Positions 18,284 through 26,903 of a stretch of 64,000 bases of DNA are shown here, in pieces (positions within the stretch are counted from its first letter, which is position 1; each line of letters starts with the position of its first letter). The stretch covers positions 55,030 through 119,029 of the forward strand of contig CAVXGT010000032.1 in the NCBI GenBank assembly GCA_963761475.1. The letters are read 5' to 3'. Source of the stretch: Ga0077555 sp963761475 (lineage in GTDB: Bacteria; Pseudomonadota; Alphaproteobacteria; Rhizobiales; Hyphomicrobiaceae). The notes under the pieces are model-generated. The model was not told the origin of the DNA and made no database searches. It was given only the letters and a program-made list of their open reading frames with translations. The position numbers were made by a program, and so were the translations under genes.

Positions 18284-18422
18284 AGCTGGGCAAACCCGCG
18301 TTGCTGCGCGCTGGGCGGCGCGCTCCGGGGATCGGTCTTGCCAAGAGCAGGCTTGTCGAGGTCTGATGACGCGCGATTGGCTTAGAAGGTAGCGCATCGC
18401 CACTCTGCGGAGGACGAAGACC

Positions 18423-18875
18423 ATGGCACGCATCAGGCATATTGCGATCCAGACCCAGGACGAGGAAGCGACCAAGAATTTCTACGTCGAGAACTTCGGG
18501 CTGAAGGTGGTGGGCAAGTTGGACCGGGAGCGCATCTCCGGCTATTTCCTCACCGACGACCACATCAATCTCGCCATTCTGAACTTCAAGACTGACGTCC
18601 TGGCCGGCGAGGAGCGCGGCAAGGGCTGGAGCGGCATCCATCACATCGGCTTCCAGGTCGAAAGCCTCGAGGAGACCGCCGCCAAGCTGGAAAAGACGAT
18701 GGCGAAACCCCGTGACGATATCAACGTCGCGCTGGGGCTCGGTCCGGGTGGCGCGCCGGCAGGCCATGGCAACGTCGAGGTGCGCTATATCGGACCCGAC
18801 AACGTCAACTTCGACGTCTCGGAAACCGGTTGGGTTGGTACGCCGAGCAACAAGGCAAAGCCGAAGCCGGCGTAG
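18423..18875 (+). CDS. VOC (glyoxalase/dioxygenase superfamily) protein
   Basis: This 150-residue protein has two beta-alpha-beta-beta-beta modules of the vicinal oxygen chelate fold. It opens with RIRHIAIQTQDEEATKNFY, with a metal-type histidine near residue 5. A second histidine lies in GIHHIGFQVE, and an acidic residue near the C terminus (GNVEVRYIGPD) could complete a metal site. Family members include glyoxalases, epimerases and dioxygenases; the reaction here is not determinable. It follows the FAD oxidoreductase by 139 bases and converges with paaC. Confidence 0.8.
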   Translation: MARIRHIAIQTQDEEATKNFYVENFGLKVVGKLDRERISGYFLTDDHINLAILNFKTDVLAGEERGKGWSGIHHIGFQVESLEETAAKLEKTMAKPRDDINVALGLGPGGAPAGHGNVEVRYIGPDNVNFDVSETGWVGTPSNKAKPKPA

Positions 18876-18910
18876 TCCAGTCCCGCCAACGCCTGCCGCG
18901 CCCGGTCGAC

Positions 18911-19672
18911 CTACCAGGTCGCACCGGGATGCGCCCGCGCCAGCACCTGCATCTCGGCCAACATGGGCCCGAGATGCTCGGTGTGTTGCCCGCTGCGCCC
19001 GCCGCTCTGCATATAGCGGTCGGCGGGCCGCTCGAGGCAGCCTTCCCGTAGCACATGGTCGATCGTGCGGTCCCAGGCGGGGCGAATACTGGCGCGGTCC
19101 GGCACGATCCCCGCCGCCAGCAAGGCTTGCTCGCCGGCCCCCATCTCGAACATCTCGCCGGTATAGCCCCACAAAGCTTCGAGCGCGTCGACCATGCGGC
19201 GCCGGCTGTCCTCGGTGCCATCGCCGAGCCTCACCACCCACTCCCCGGCATGGCGCACGTGGTAGGCCGTCTCCTTGACGGCCTTTGCCGCGATCTCGGC
19301 CAGGCGTGGCGCGCTGGAGCGGGCGAGCGCCTCGAAGTAGGGATGCATGAAGGCGGCATAGAGCAGTTGCCGGCCCATGGTGAAGGCGAAATCGCCGCGC
19401 GGCAGCTCGACGATCAGCAGGTTGCGGTAGGCGCTGGCGTCGCGGAAATAGGCGAGATCGTCTTCGCTGCGTCCCTTGCCTTCGACCTCACCTGCCAGCG
19501 TGTAGAAGAATTGGGCTTGCCCGATCAGGTCGAGCCCGAGGTTCGAAAGCGCGATGTCCTCCTCGAGCGTCGGCCCATGGCTCGACCACTCGGAGAGCCG
19601 ATGGCCGAGCACAAGAGCATCGTCGCCAAGCGCCACCGAGTAGTCGAATGTGGAATTGGCGTCGCCCATCAC
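18911..19672 (-). CDS. paaC: 1,2-phenylacetyl-CoA epoxidase, subunit PaaC
   Basis: This 253-residue protein matches PaaC, the structural, non-catalytic ferritin-like partner of PaaA in the phenylacetyl-CoA epoxidase. It has GDDALVLGHRLSEWSSHGPT near the N terminus and KETAYHVRHAGEWVVRLGDG in the middle, both PaaC hallmarks. The ATG at 19672 overlaps the stop of paaB by 4 bases. No paaD or paaE follows: the next gene is the convergent VOC gene. Confidence 0.93.
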   Translation of the reverse strand: MMGDANSTFDYSVALGDDALVLGHRLSEWSSHGPTLEEDIALSNLGLDLIGQAQFFYTLAGEVEGKGRSEDDLAYFRDASAYRNLLIVELPRGDFAFTMGRQLLYAAFMHPYFEALARSSAPRLAEIAAKAVKETAYHVRHAGEWVVRLGDGTEDSRRRMVDALEALWGYTGEMFEMGAGEQALLAAGIVPDRASIRPAWDRTIDHVLREGCLERPADRYMQSGGRSGQHTEHLGPMLAEMQVLARAHPGATW

Positions 19673-19959
19673 ATGTGCCCGACGTCATCAGGGATGTCGT
19701 AGAACGTCGGATGCCGGTAGGCCTTCGTCGCCGTCGGCTCGAACAGTTGGTCCTTATCGTTGGGATCGGACGCCACGATAGCCGACGACGGCACCACCCA
19801 GATCGACACGCTTTCACCGCGCCGCGTGTAGACGTCGCGCGCAGCTTGCACCGCCAGTGCAGCGTCGTGCGCGTGCACCGAGCCGCAATGCTTGTGCGGC
19901 AGCCCGGAACGGGCACGGATGAACACTTCCCACAAGGGTATCGGCTTCTCTGCGGACAT
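19669..19959 (-). CDS. paaB: 1,2-phenylacetyl-CoA epoxidase, subunit PaaB
   Basis: This 96-residue protein is full length for PaaB, the small subunit that bridges PaaAC heterodimers. The signature PLWEVFIRARSGLPHKHCGS is near the N terminus, with a C-terminal FYDIPDDVGHM. It is translationally coupled to paaC. Its start is 270 bases from the start of pyc, which is divergent, instead of following paaA as in canonical paa operons. Confidence 0.93.
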   Translation of the reverse strand: MSAEKPIPLWEVFIRARSGLPHKHCGSVHAHDAALAVQAARDVYTRRGESVSIWVVPSSAIVASDPNDKDQLFEPTATKAYRHPTFYDIPDDVGHM

Positions 19960-20229
19960 GGACGCTCCAGTTCGATTGCGGGCGAGCCGGTCGCTGCGGG
20001 CACAGCGATCACATCATAAGGTGCAAATGCCGGGAGCGGAATACGCCAGTGGTCACAGAGGAACTGGGCTGGCTTTGGCGGCCGAACGCGGTGATCAGAA
20101 ATGCTGCAGTGTGACGCGTCTTGCGGCATGGCAGGCGTGGCCAGTGCGTGCGATAAGGGCCGCAAGACGCACAGAATTCGACGCGTTTTTCCCGGATTCG
20201 GATAAGCTGCAACCAACGGTACGTCAATC

Positions 20230-23200
20230 ATGGCCATCAAGAAGCTTCTCGTCGCCAATCGCGGCGAAATTGCCATTCGGGTCCTCAGGGCGGCCAACGA
20301 GCTCGGTATCCGCACGGTTGCGATCTACGCCTCCGAGGACAAGCTGTCGCTGCACCGGTTCAAGTCCGATGAGGCCTATCAGGTGGGCGCCGGCCACGGC
20401 CCGGTGAAGGCCTATCTCGATATCGACGACGTCATCCGCATCGCTCGCGAGGCCGGCGTCGACGCCATTCATCCAGGCTATGGCTTCCTGTCCGAAAAGC
20501 CAGAGTTTGCAGAAGCGGTCCTGGCGGCCGGCATGACCTGGATCGGTCCGCCTCCCGACGTCATGCGGGCGCTCGGCAACAAGGTGTCGGCCCGCGAGAT
20601 GGCTGTTGCTGCCGGTACGCCCGTGATGCCGGCGACGGGCCCGCTGCCGGAGGATGCCGAGACCATCCGCAAACTCGCCGAGGAGGTGGGTTTTCCAGTC
20701 ATGCTCAAGGCGAGCTGGGGTGGCGGTGGGCGCGGCATGCGCATCATCGAGCGGCCCGAGGATCTCATCGCCCAAGTCGAGGCTGGCCGCCGCGAGGCCG
20801 AGAGCGCCTTCGGTAATGGCGAGGTCTATCTCGAGAAGCTCGTGCGCCGCGCCCGCCACGTAGAGGTGCAGTTGCTCGGCGATCACCACGGCACGGTCGT
20901 CCATCTGTGGGAGCGTGATTGCTCGGTGCAGAGGCGCAACCAGAAGGTCGTCGAGCGGGCGCCAGCACCCTATCTCACGCAGCACCAACGCCAATCCTTG
21001 TGTGACTCCGCGCTCAAGCTGGCCCGCATGGCAGGCTACCGCAACGCCGGCACCGCCGAGTTCCTGATGGACATGGAATCGGGTGACTTCTACTTCATCG
21101 AGGTCAATCCACGCATCCAGGTCGAGCACACTGTGACCGAGGAGGTCACCGGCATCGACATCGTCAAGGCTCAGATCCGCATTGCCCAGGGCGCGCGCAT
21201 CGGCACTGTCGCGGAAAGCGGCGTTCCGGCCCAGCAGCAGATCGAATTGAGTGGCCACGCCATGCAGTGCCGCATCACGACCGAGGATCCAGAGAACAGC
21301 TTCGTTCCCGACTATGGCCGGATCAGCGCCTATCGTGGCGCCACCGGCTTCGGCATTCGCCTTGATGGTGGCACCGCCTACTCCGGCGCCGTCATCACCC
21401 GCTACTACGACTCTTTGCTGGAAAAGGTCACGGTCTGGGCCCCGACACCAGAGGAGGCCATTGCCCGCATGGACCGCGCGTTGCGCGAATTCCGCATTCG
21501 TGGCGTCGCCACCAATATCGTGTTCGTCGAGAACCTGATCAATCATCCAGCCTTCAAGGCGATGAACTACTCGACCCGCTTCATTGACGAGACGCCAGAG
21601 CTGTTCGATTTCCCCAAGCGGCGGGATCGCGCCACCCGGCTCCTACGCTACATCGCCGACGTCACCGTCAACGGGCATCGCGATGTCGACGGCCGCCCAA
21701 CGCCGCCGCGCCATGACCACTTGCCAGTGTTACCCCGCCTCAAGGCGTCACAGTCCACACCGCCGCAAACGGCAAAATCTGTTCTCGATGCGGATGGGCC
21801 GGCAGCCTTGTCGAATTGGATTTTGGCTCAGAAGAAGCTGCTGGTAACCGACACGACAATGCGCGATGCGCACCAGTCGCTGCTCGCAACCCGCATGCGC
21901 TCCTACGACATGCAGGCGGTAGCGCCGGCCTACGCCGCGCGCTTGCCCGGCCTTTTCTCGCTCGAGTGCTGGGGCGGCGCCACGTTCGATGTCGCCATGC
22001 GCTTCCTCGATGAATGCCCCTGGGAGCGCCTCGCAGGCCTCAGGCAGGCCATGCCAGGCCACCTCCTGCAGATGCTCTTTCGCGGCTCCAACGGCGTCGG
22101 CTACACCAGTTACCCCGACAACGTCGTCGAAAGCTTCATCAAGCGCTCGGCGGCAAGCGGCATCGACCTGTTCCGCATCTTCGACAGCCTCAACTGGGTC
22201 GAGAACATGCGGGTCGCCATTGATGCCGTAGGCGCCAGCGGCAAGATCTGCGAAGGCGCCATTTGCTACACCGGCGATCTCTTCGACAAGACCCGATCCA
22301 CCTACAATCTCGACTATTACGTCGCCATGGCGCGCAAGCTGAAGGACGCAGGCGTCCACATCATCTGCATCAAGGATATGGCGGGCCTCATGAAACCCTC
22401 CGCCGCCGCCGTGCTGGTTCCCGCCATCAAGCAGGAGACCGGCCTGCCAATTCACCTCCACACCCACGACACCTCGGGCATCTCGGCCGCCAGCATCATC
22501 GCGGCTGCCGACGCTGGCGTCGATATCGTCGATGCCGCCATGGATTCGATGTCGGGCCTGACCTCCCAGCCGAACCTTGGCTCGATCGTCGAGGCCATGC
22601 GCCACTCGCCGCGTGATACCGGCCTCGACGCCTCCGCCATTCGCGAGTTCTCCGACTATTGGGAGCTGGTCCGCGATCAATACCGCGCGTTCGAGCCCGA
22701 TATCAGGGCGGGCGCCTCCGAGGTCTACCTGCATGAGATGCCGGGCGGCCAGTTCACCAATCTGAAGGAGCAGGCGCGCTCGATGGGCCTCTCCGAGAAG
22801 TGGCACCAGGTGGCGCGAACCTATGCCGAGGTCAATCAGATGTTCGGCGACATCGTCAAGGTGACGCCGTCCTCCAAGACTGTGGGCGACCTTGCGCTTA
22901 CAATGGTGGCCGCCGGCCTGACGCGTGCCGATGTCGAGGACCCCGCCAAAGAGATCGCGTTCCCGGAAAGCGTCGTGAGCTTCTTCGCCGGCGATCTGGG
23001 CCAGCCACCAAACGGATTTCCCAAGGCGCTGCAGCACAAGGTCCTCAAGGGTCGCAAGGCCCTGACCGACCGACCGGGCAAGGGCCTGGCCCCGGCAGAC
23101 CTGCAAGCGCAGAAGCGCACCGCTGCAGAAGCTGTCGGCCGCGAGGTCTCCGAAGAGGACCTGCACTCCTATCTCATGTATCCGAAGGTCTTCGTCGACT

Positions 23201-23679
23201 ACATGGCCCGCCGTCAGGATTTCGGGCCCGTCGCCGTCTTGCCGACGCCGGTCTATTTCTACGGCATGGCGCCTGGCGCCGAGATTGCGATCGAGCTCGA
23301 GCCCGGCAAGCAGATGCAGTTGTTGTGTCAGGCCATCGGCGAGGTCGATGAGGATGGCAATCGCCGCGTCTTCTTCGAGTTGAACGGCCAGCCGCGCTCG
23401 ATCCGCGTCGCCGATCGCTCGGTCAAGAGCGAGCGGGTGGCGCACCCCAAGGCCGATCCCGCCAACGATCGCCACGTCGCAGCACCGATGCCGGGCCTCG
23501 TTTCTTCGATTGCTGTTGCCACGGGCCAGCCCGTCAAGGCCGGCGATGTCCTGCTCACCATCGAGGCGATGAAGATGGAGACCATGCTGCACGCCGAGCA
23601 CGATGGAATAGTCAAGACGATCACGGCGCCGGTCGGCACCCAGATCGACGCCAAGGACCTCCTGCTCGAGTTCGAGTGA
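20230..23679 (+). CDS. pyc: Pyruvate carboxylase
   Basis: This 1149-residue single-chain pyruvate carboxylase converts pyruvate, bicarbonate and ATP to oxaloacetate. Domains run in order: biotin carboxylase (about 1-455, with the glycine-rich ASWGGGGRGMRI loop and EVNPRIQVEHTVTEE), carboxyltransferase (about 535-810, starting VTDTTMRDAHQSLLATRM, with metal-binding HLHTHDTSG), a linker, and a biotinyl domain (about 1075-1149) with the biotinylated Lys1115 in EAMKMET. No domain is missing. The gene lies on the opposite strand between paaA and paaBC, with only about 40 bases to the paaA stop, so it divides the usual paa cluster. Confidence 0.97.
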   Translation: MAIKKLLVANRGEIAIRVLRAANELGIRTVAIYASEDKLSLHRFKSDEAYQVGAGHGPVKAYLDIDDVIRIAREAGVDAIHPGYGFLSEKPEFAEAVLAAGMTWIGPPPDVMRALGNKVSAREMAVAAGTPVMPATGPLPEDAETIRKLAEEVGFPVMLKASWGGGGRGMRIIERPEDLIAQVEAGRREAESAFGNGEVYLEKLVRRARHVEVQLLGDHHGTVVHLWERDCSVQRRNQKVVERAPAPYLTQHQRQSLCDSALKLARMAGYRNAGTAEFLMDMESGDFYFIEVNPRIQVEHTVTEEVTGIDIVKAQIRIAQGARIGTVAESGVPAQQQIELSGHAMQCRITTEDPENSFVPDYGRISAYRGATGFGIRLDGGTAYSGAVITRYYDSLLEKVTVWAPTPEEAIARMDRALREFRIRGVATNIVFVENLINHPAFKAMNYSTRFIDETPELFDFPKRRDRATRLLRYIADVTVNGHRDVDGRPTPPRHDHLPVLPRLKASQSTPPQTAKSVLDADGPAALSNWILAQKKLLVTDTTMRDAHQSLLATRMRSYDMQAVAPAYAARLPGLFSLECWGGATFDVAMRFLDECPWERLAGLRQAMPGHLLQMLFRGSNGVGYTSYPDNVVESFIKRSAASGIDLFRIFDSLNWVENMRVAIDAVGASGKICEGAICYTGDLFDKTRSTYNLDYYVAMARKLKDAGVHIICIKDMAGLMKPSAAAVLVPAIKQETGLPIHLHTHDTSGISAASIIAAADAGVDIVDAAMDSMSGLTSQPNLGSIVEAMRHSPRDTGLDASAIREFSDYWELVRDQYRAFEPDIRAGASEVYLHEMPGGQFTNLKEQARSMGLSEKWHQVARTYAEVNQMFGDIVKVTPSSKTVGDLALTMVAAGLTRADVEDPAKEIAFPESVVSFFAGDLGQPPNGFPKALQHKVLKGRKALTDRPGKGLAPADLQAQKRTAAEAVGREVSEEDLHSYLMYPKVFVDYMARRQDFGPVAVLPTPVYFYGMAPGAEIAIELEPGKQMQLLCQAIGEVDEDGNRRVFFELNGQPRSIRVADRSVKSERVAHPKADPANDRHVAAPMPGLVSSIAVATGQPVKAGDVLLTIEAMKMETMLHAEHDGIVKTITAPVGTQIDAKDLLLEFE

Positions 23680-23721
23680 GCGTGCGCCACTGCCCGTGTT
23701 CGGGGCTGCCCGACCCGGCAG

Positions 23722-24729
23722 CTATTCCGCGGCCTGGCGCGCAGCCGCAACGCGCTGACGGCGCTTTTCAGCGTGCGCCGCAGCAGCCTCGCGCACCCAA
23801 AGTCCGTTGTCTTCCGATTGACGCCGATGCGCCAGCCGTTGGCGATTGCACGGGCCGTCACCGGCGATCACGCGCTTGAACTCGGCCCAGTCGATCTCCC
23901 CATAGTGCCAATGGCCGGTGTCGGCATCGAGCTTCAGGTCGGGGTCCGGAAAGGTCAGGCCGAGGAATTTGCCCTGCGGCACCGTCGCATCGACGAACTT
24001 CTGCCGCAGCTCGTCATTCGAGAAGCGCTTGATCTTCCACTTGGTTGAATTGGCCGAGTGCATGCTGTCCTTGTCGGAGGGCCCGAACATCATCAGCACC
24101 GGCCACCACCAGCGATCGAGCGCCTCTTGCGCCATCTCTTTTTGCGCAGCCGTCCCGCGGCATAGCGTCAGCATGATCTCGTAACCCTGGCGCTGGTGGA
24201 AGCTCTCTTCCTTGCACACCCGGATCATGGCGCGCGCATAAGGTCCGAACGAGCAGCGGCACAGCGGGATCTGGTTCATGATGGCCGCGCCGTCCACCAG
24301 CCAGCCGATCACGCCGATGTCCGCCCAAGAGAGCGTCGGGTAGTTGAAGATCGATGAATACTTGGCCTTGCCGGACAGCAACTGCTCGTAGAATTCCTCG
24401 CGCCGGACGCCGAGCGTCTCCGCTGCTGCGTAGAGATAAAGGCCATGTCCGGCCTCGTCCTGGATCTTGGCCAATAGCGCCGCCTTGCGCCTCAGCGACG
24501 GCGCGCGCATCAGCCAGTTGCCCTCGGGCTGCATGCCGATAACTTCCGAGTGGGCATGTTGCGAGATCTGGCGGATCAACGTCCGCCGGTAGCCCTCCGG
24601 CATCCAGTCGTTGGGCTCGATCTTGGTCTCGTCGTCGATCGCTGCCTGGAAGATCGCAATCCGGCGCGCATCTTCAGGTGTTGCGCTGGCCGGTCCCGTG
24701 TCTTTGACGTTGAGGGCTTGGCTGTACAT
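23722..24729 (-). CDS. paaA: 1,2-phenylacetyl-CoA epoxidase, catalytic subunit PaaA
   Basis: This 335-residue protein is the di-iron oxygenase subunit of the phenylacetyl-CoA epoxidase, which adds one oxygen atom to the ring of phenylacetyl-CoA. Two E-x2-H iron-binding motifs are present, E92-AGH95 and E175-SFH178, with E62 as a probable further ligand. The C terminus has a charged, Ala/Arg-rich tail. It is oriented like paaB and paaC but separated from them by the antisense pyc gene, so paaBC need their own promoter. Confidence 0.93.
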   Translation of the reverse strand: MYSQALNVKDTGPASATPEDARRIAIFQAAIDDETKIEPNDWMPEGYRRTLIRQISQHAHSEVIGMQPEGNWLMRAPSLRRKAALLAKIQDEAGHGLYLYAAAETLGVRREEFYEQLLSGKAKYSSIFNYPTLSWADIGVIGWLVDGAAIMNQIPLCRCSFGPYARAMIRVCKEESFHQRQGYEIMLTLCRGTAAQKEMAQEALDRWWWPVLMMFGPSDKDSMHSANSTKWKIKRFSNDELRQKFVDATVPQGKFLGLTFPDPDLKLDADTGHWHYGEIDWAEFKRVIAGDGPCNRQRLAHRRQSEDNGLWVREAAAAHAEKRRQRVAAARQAAE

Positions 24730-24842
24730 GCGGTCCCCGTTTGCGAGCGTTGCGCCGATTGCACGTCCTTATAGCACGCTTGCGCAGGGGCGGGGATAGC
24801 CGGGGCCAAGCGATGTGACACCAGCAGTTGCCCTGAAAAGTG

Positions 24843-24876
24843 CAAGGGCGCGCCTGGAGGGAAAGGCGCGCCCTTG
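24843..24876 (-). terminator. Strong hairpin downstream of tadG-like gene
   Basis: This is a perfect 13-bp inverted repeat (24843-24855 with 24864-24876, arm CAAGGGCGCGCCT) with an 8-base loop. On the minus strand it is followed within a few bases by TTTT, so it fits an intrinsic terminator for the TadG-like gene whose stop is at 24932. A second hairpin lies between it and that stop. Confidence 0.6.
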
Positions 24877-24884
24877 GCTTCGCT

Positions 24885-24909
24885 GGAGCCCTGGAGGGGG
24901 CAGGGCTCC
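24885..24909 (-). other. Second hairpin in tandem, 9-bp perfect stem
   Basis: GGAGCCCTG at 24885-24893 pairs with CAGGGCTCC at 24901-24909 across a 7-base G-rich loop. It sits between the TadG-like stop and the larger hairpin. Without its own T tract it is probably an mRNA-stabilising or pausing element that works with the adjacent terminator. Confidence 0.45.
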
Positions 24910-24931
24910 GGCGCAACGGTATGCTCTGCGG

Positions 24932-26200
24932 TCAGCTCGACAACCTGAGGCTGTTGATCTCTTCGGCAATCGCCCGGAAGGCGGCGCGCAGAGCCTCGGC
25001 GTCGTTGGCGTCGTAGAACTTGGACTGGCTGCTCGCGCAGTTCTTGAGGCCCGGCTTGTCGCCGTTCGGCACCTGGAAACCGATGGTGTAGACGACGACG
25101 CCCTTGTCCTTCATGGCCGTGCACGTGTCGTCGGCGAACTTCTTGGACTTCGGTGTGTTCGAAGCGCTGTTCTTGCCGCCGACGGTATTGTAGGTGCCGT
25201 CCGTCATCAGGATCACGTATTTGGAGGTGCGCCCGTCATTGTAGGCGGCCGGCGGCGTACCGCCCCAGATCGAGGCCCAGGCCGGAGACACCAGGCCCCA
25301 CGCCCAAGCAGCGCCCAGGTGACCGGCGGTCGAGCCACCGGTTGTCAGCCCATTGACTTCGCTGCGCAGCAGGGACTTGTCATTGGTCAGCCCCACAACT
25401 TCGGCCCTGTTCGGGCAGGCAGAGGCGCCCGGCAGGTCGGACTTCACGGCCAGCGCCGCATAGCCGATCGGGGCCGTTTCGGTCGCCTGCAGGGAGATGT
25501 CGCGGCGCTCGTAGACGCAGTTGTCGGCGCCGACGCGGTAGTCGCTGACTGCGCCCGCATAGGCACCGGCATTGACGCCGGCTGCGAACGGCGCGAGGCC
25601 GATCCGCACGTTGTTGGTGGAGCCGCTGTCGGGCATGAGAATGTCGAGCAGACCGTCGGTGCCGGCCACCGCATCCTTCAGGGCATCGATCTTGGTGCAC
25701 GGCATGCACATGGAACCGGTCACGTCGAGCTGGATACCGATCTCGATGTCCTTGGTGTCGTAGATCGCCACGGCCGTCTTGGGAACCGAGACCTTGTCGA
25801 TGCCGGCCACGTTGCCGAACAGCGTGGGCACGTCAGTGGAGATATCGAGCCGCACGGAGTTGTTCAGACGGTCGATATTGACACTGAAGCTGTTGACGAC
25901 CGCGTAGTCGCCGCCGTGCCCGGCCATGTTGGCATTGAAGAACTTCTGCGCCACGTCCTGCACTTCGGCATCGCTGAGGCCAGACACCTTCAGGCCCTTT
26001 GCGGCGGCCAGTGCTGCAGCGTCGGCGGCGCTGGAAATCGAGCGCTCGGCGTGCATCACTCGTCCGAAATCGATGGCAAGGCCGGTCACCAGAACCAGCA
26101 GGAAGGCAGAAAGGCCGAAGATGATCGCGACCGTGCCTTCGGCATCGCGCCGGAAAGCAGAGCCCGTGGCGTGGATCGAGTTGGCAACGTTGGCCAGCAT
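24932..26200 (-). CDS. TadG-like pilus assembly protein with vWA domain
   Basis: This 422-residue protein starts with a TadE/TadG-like N terminus: a charged leader, one membrane segment at about 25-45 (GTVAIIFGLSAFLLVLVTGL), then the AAADAAALAAAK-type helix (SSAADAAALAAAKGL). A von Willebrand factor A domain follows (about 150-415) with a MIDAS-like D-V-T-G-S-M, differing from the usual D-x-S-x-S, and ILMTDGTYN. Paired cysteines are spread through the vWA part. It is probably a periplasmic protein anchored in the inner membrane that takes part in Flp/Tad-type surface structures. No other tad gene is near, so it stands as an orphan. Confidence 0.82.
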   Translation of the reverse strand: MLANVANSIHATGSAFRRDAEGTVAIIFGLSAFLLVLVTGLAIDFGRVMHAERSISSAADAAALAAAKGLKVSGLSDAEVQDVAQKFFNANMAGHGGDYAVVNSFSVNIDRLNNSVRLDISTDVPTLFGNVAGIDKVSVPKTAVAIYDTKDIEIGIQLDVTGSMCMPCTKIDALKDAVAGTDGLLDILMPDSGSTNNVRIGLAPFAAGVNAGAYAGAVSDYRVGADNCVYERRDISLQATETAPIGYAALAVKSDLPGASACPNRAEVVGLTNDKSLLRSEVNGLTTGGSTAGHLGAAWAWGLVSPAWASIWGGTPPAAYNDGRTSKYVILMTDGTYNTVGGKNSASNTPKSKKFADDTCTAMKDKGVVVYTIGFQVPNGDKPGLKNCASSQSKFYDANDAEALRAAFRAIAEEINSLRLSS

Positions 26201-26569
26201 TGAAACATTCCCTGTGACACGTCGTCGAAGTCACGAGGGAGAGTGCAAGGCCAATGCCGGTTGACGGCACATTTGCCGGCGCGGCTGCAGGTATGAACGA
26301 AGTCCTAACGTAGACGGTGTTTTGCCTGATTTTGGCACAGCTGGCCGGGTCGACAGCAGTCCACGCGTAGGGATTTGCACATTAGGGCTGATGGGTGGTC
26401 ATGCAACTTCATGCTCGTCCGCAGCGGAGAGTAAATGAAATCGCTAACTGTCAGGCTATCGTTTCGTTGTGGAACGATACCAGCGCCCGGAAGGAGTAGC
26501 AGCAACTGAGGGCAACTGTCACAAAATAGCGCATGCCGCCGGCAGTCGGCGTTCAAGGCTTGTCGCGAT
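26201..26569. other. AT-richer intergenic region
   Basis: These 369 bases lie upstream of the TadG-like gene and downstream of the SdhAF4 gene, both on the minus strand. The region is visibly less GC-rich than its surroundings and must carry the TadG-like promoter. It contains the inverted repeat at 26457-26479. I see no open reading frame with a convincing start. Confidence 0.5.
26457..26479. repeat. Short inverted repeat, 7-bp arms
   Basis: TATCGTT (26457-26463) and AACGATA (26473-26479) form perfect arms around 9 bases. Located in the promoter-bearing gap upstream of the TadG-like gene, it could be an operator, but a chance occurrence is also possible. Confidence 0.3.
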
Positions 26570-26803
26570 CTAGAAATCCGACGCGATGCCCCCGTTTTCC
26601 CAGTCCCCGTAGCGGACGGGGTCCGGCCCTTTCCGGCCACCAAGCTCCGTCTCGCGTGCGACACGCGCCGCCTCGGCTTCTTGCAACCGCCGACGTTCCG
26701 CCGCCTCGGCCAATGCCCGCTGCGCCTCGGGCGTCAGCACGCGCGGCGGCTCATCGTCCGCGCGCTCGCGCGTCGGGCTGTCCAGATTGTCCTTTTGGCT
26801 CAT
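26570..26803 (-). CDS. Succinate dehydrogenase assembly factor 4 family (DUF1674)
   Basis: This 77-residue protein ends with KGPDPVRYGDWENGGIASDF, the diagnostic C-terminal motif of the SdhAF4/DUF1674 family, which assists maturation of the flavoprotein subunit of succinate dehydrogenase. The N-terminal half is charged and helical (Ala/Glu/Arg-rich), as usual. The ATG at 26803 is chosen, as an upstream ATG at 26848 would add a poorly conserved Cys-rich leader. It is divergent from htpX; no sdh genes are in the window. Confidence 0.88.
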   Translation of the reverse strand: MSQKDNLDSPTRERADDEPPRVLTPEAQRALAEAAERRRLQEAEAARVARETELGGRKGPDPVRYGDWENGGIASDF

Positions 26804-26903
26804 CCCGGCTCCTCCGGCACATGTGCACATTGCGACCTGCTCTACCATATACCATAACAGTGCCGCGCCGGATCACGCACCCGGCCACGTTTCAGGAGTG
26901 GCC

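Noticed and set aside
20224..23601. Long antisense open frames (440 and 617 codons) opposite pyruvate carboxylase
   Set aside because: Long antisense frames are expected in GC-rich DNA with strong third-position bias; pyc has a full set of catalytic motifs and these have none.
24843..24909. Hairpins as part of a mobile element or attachment site
   Set aside because: No transposase, integrase or target-site repeat is near; position and T tract fit termination.
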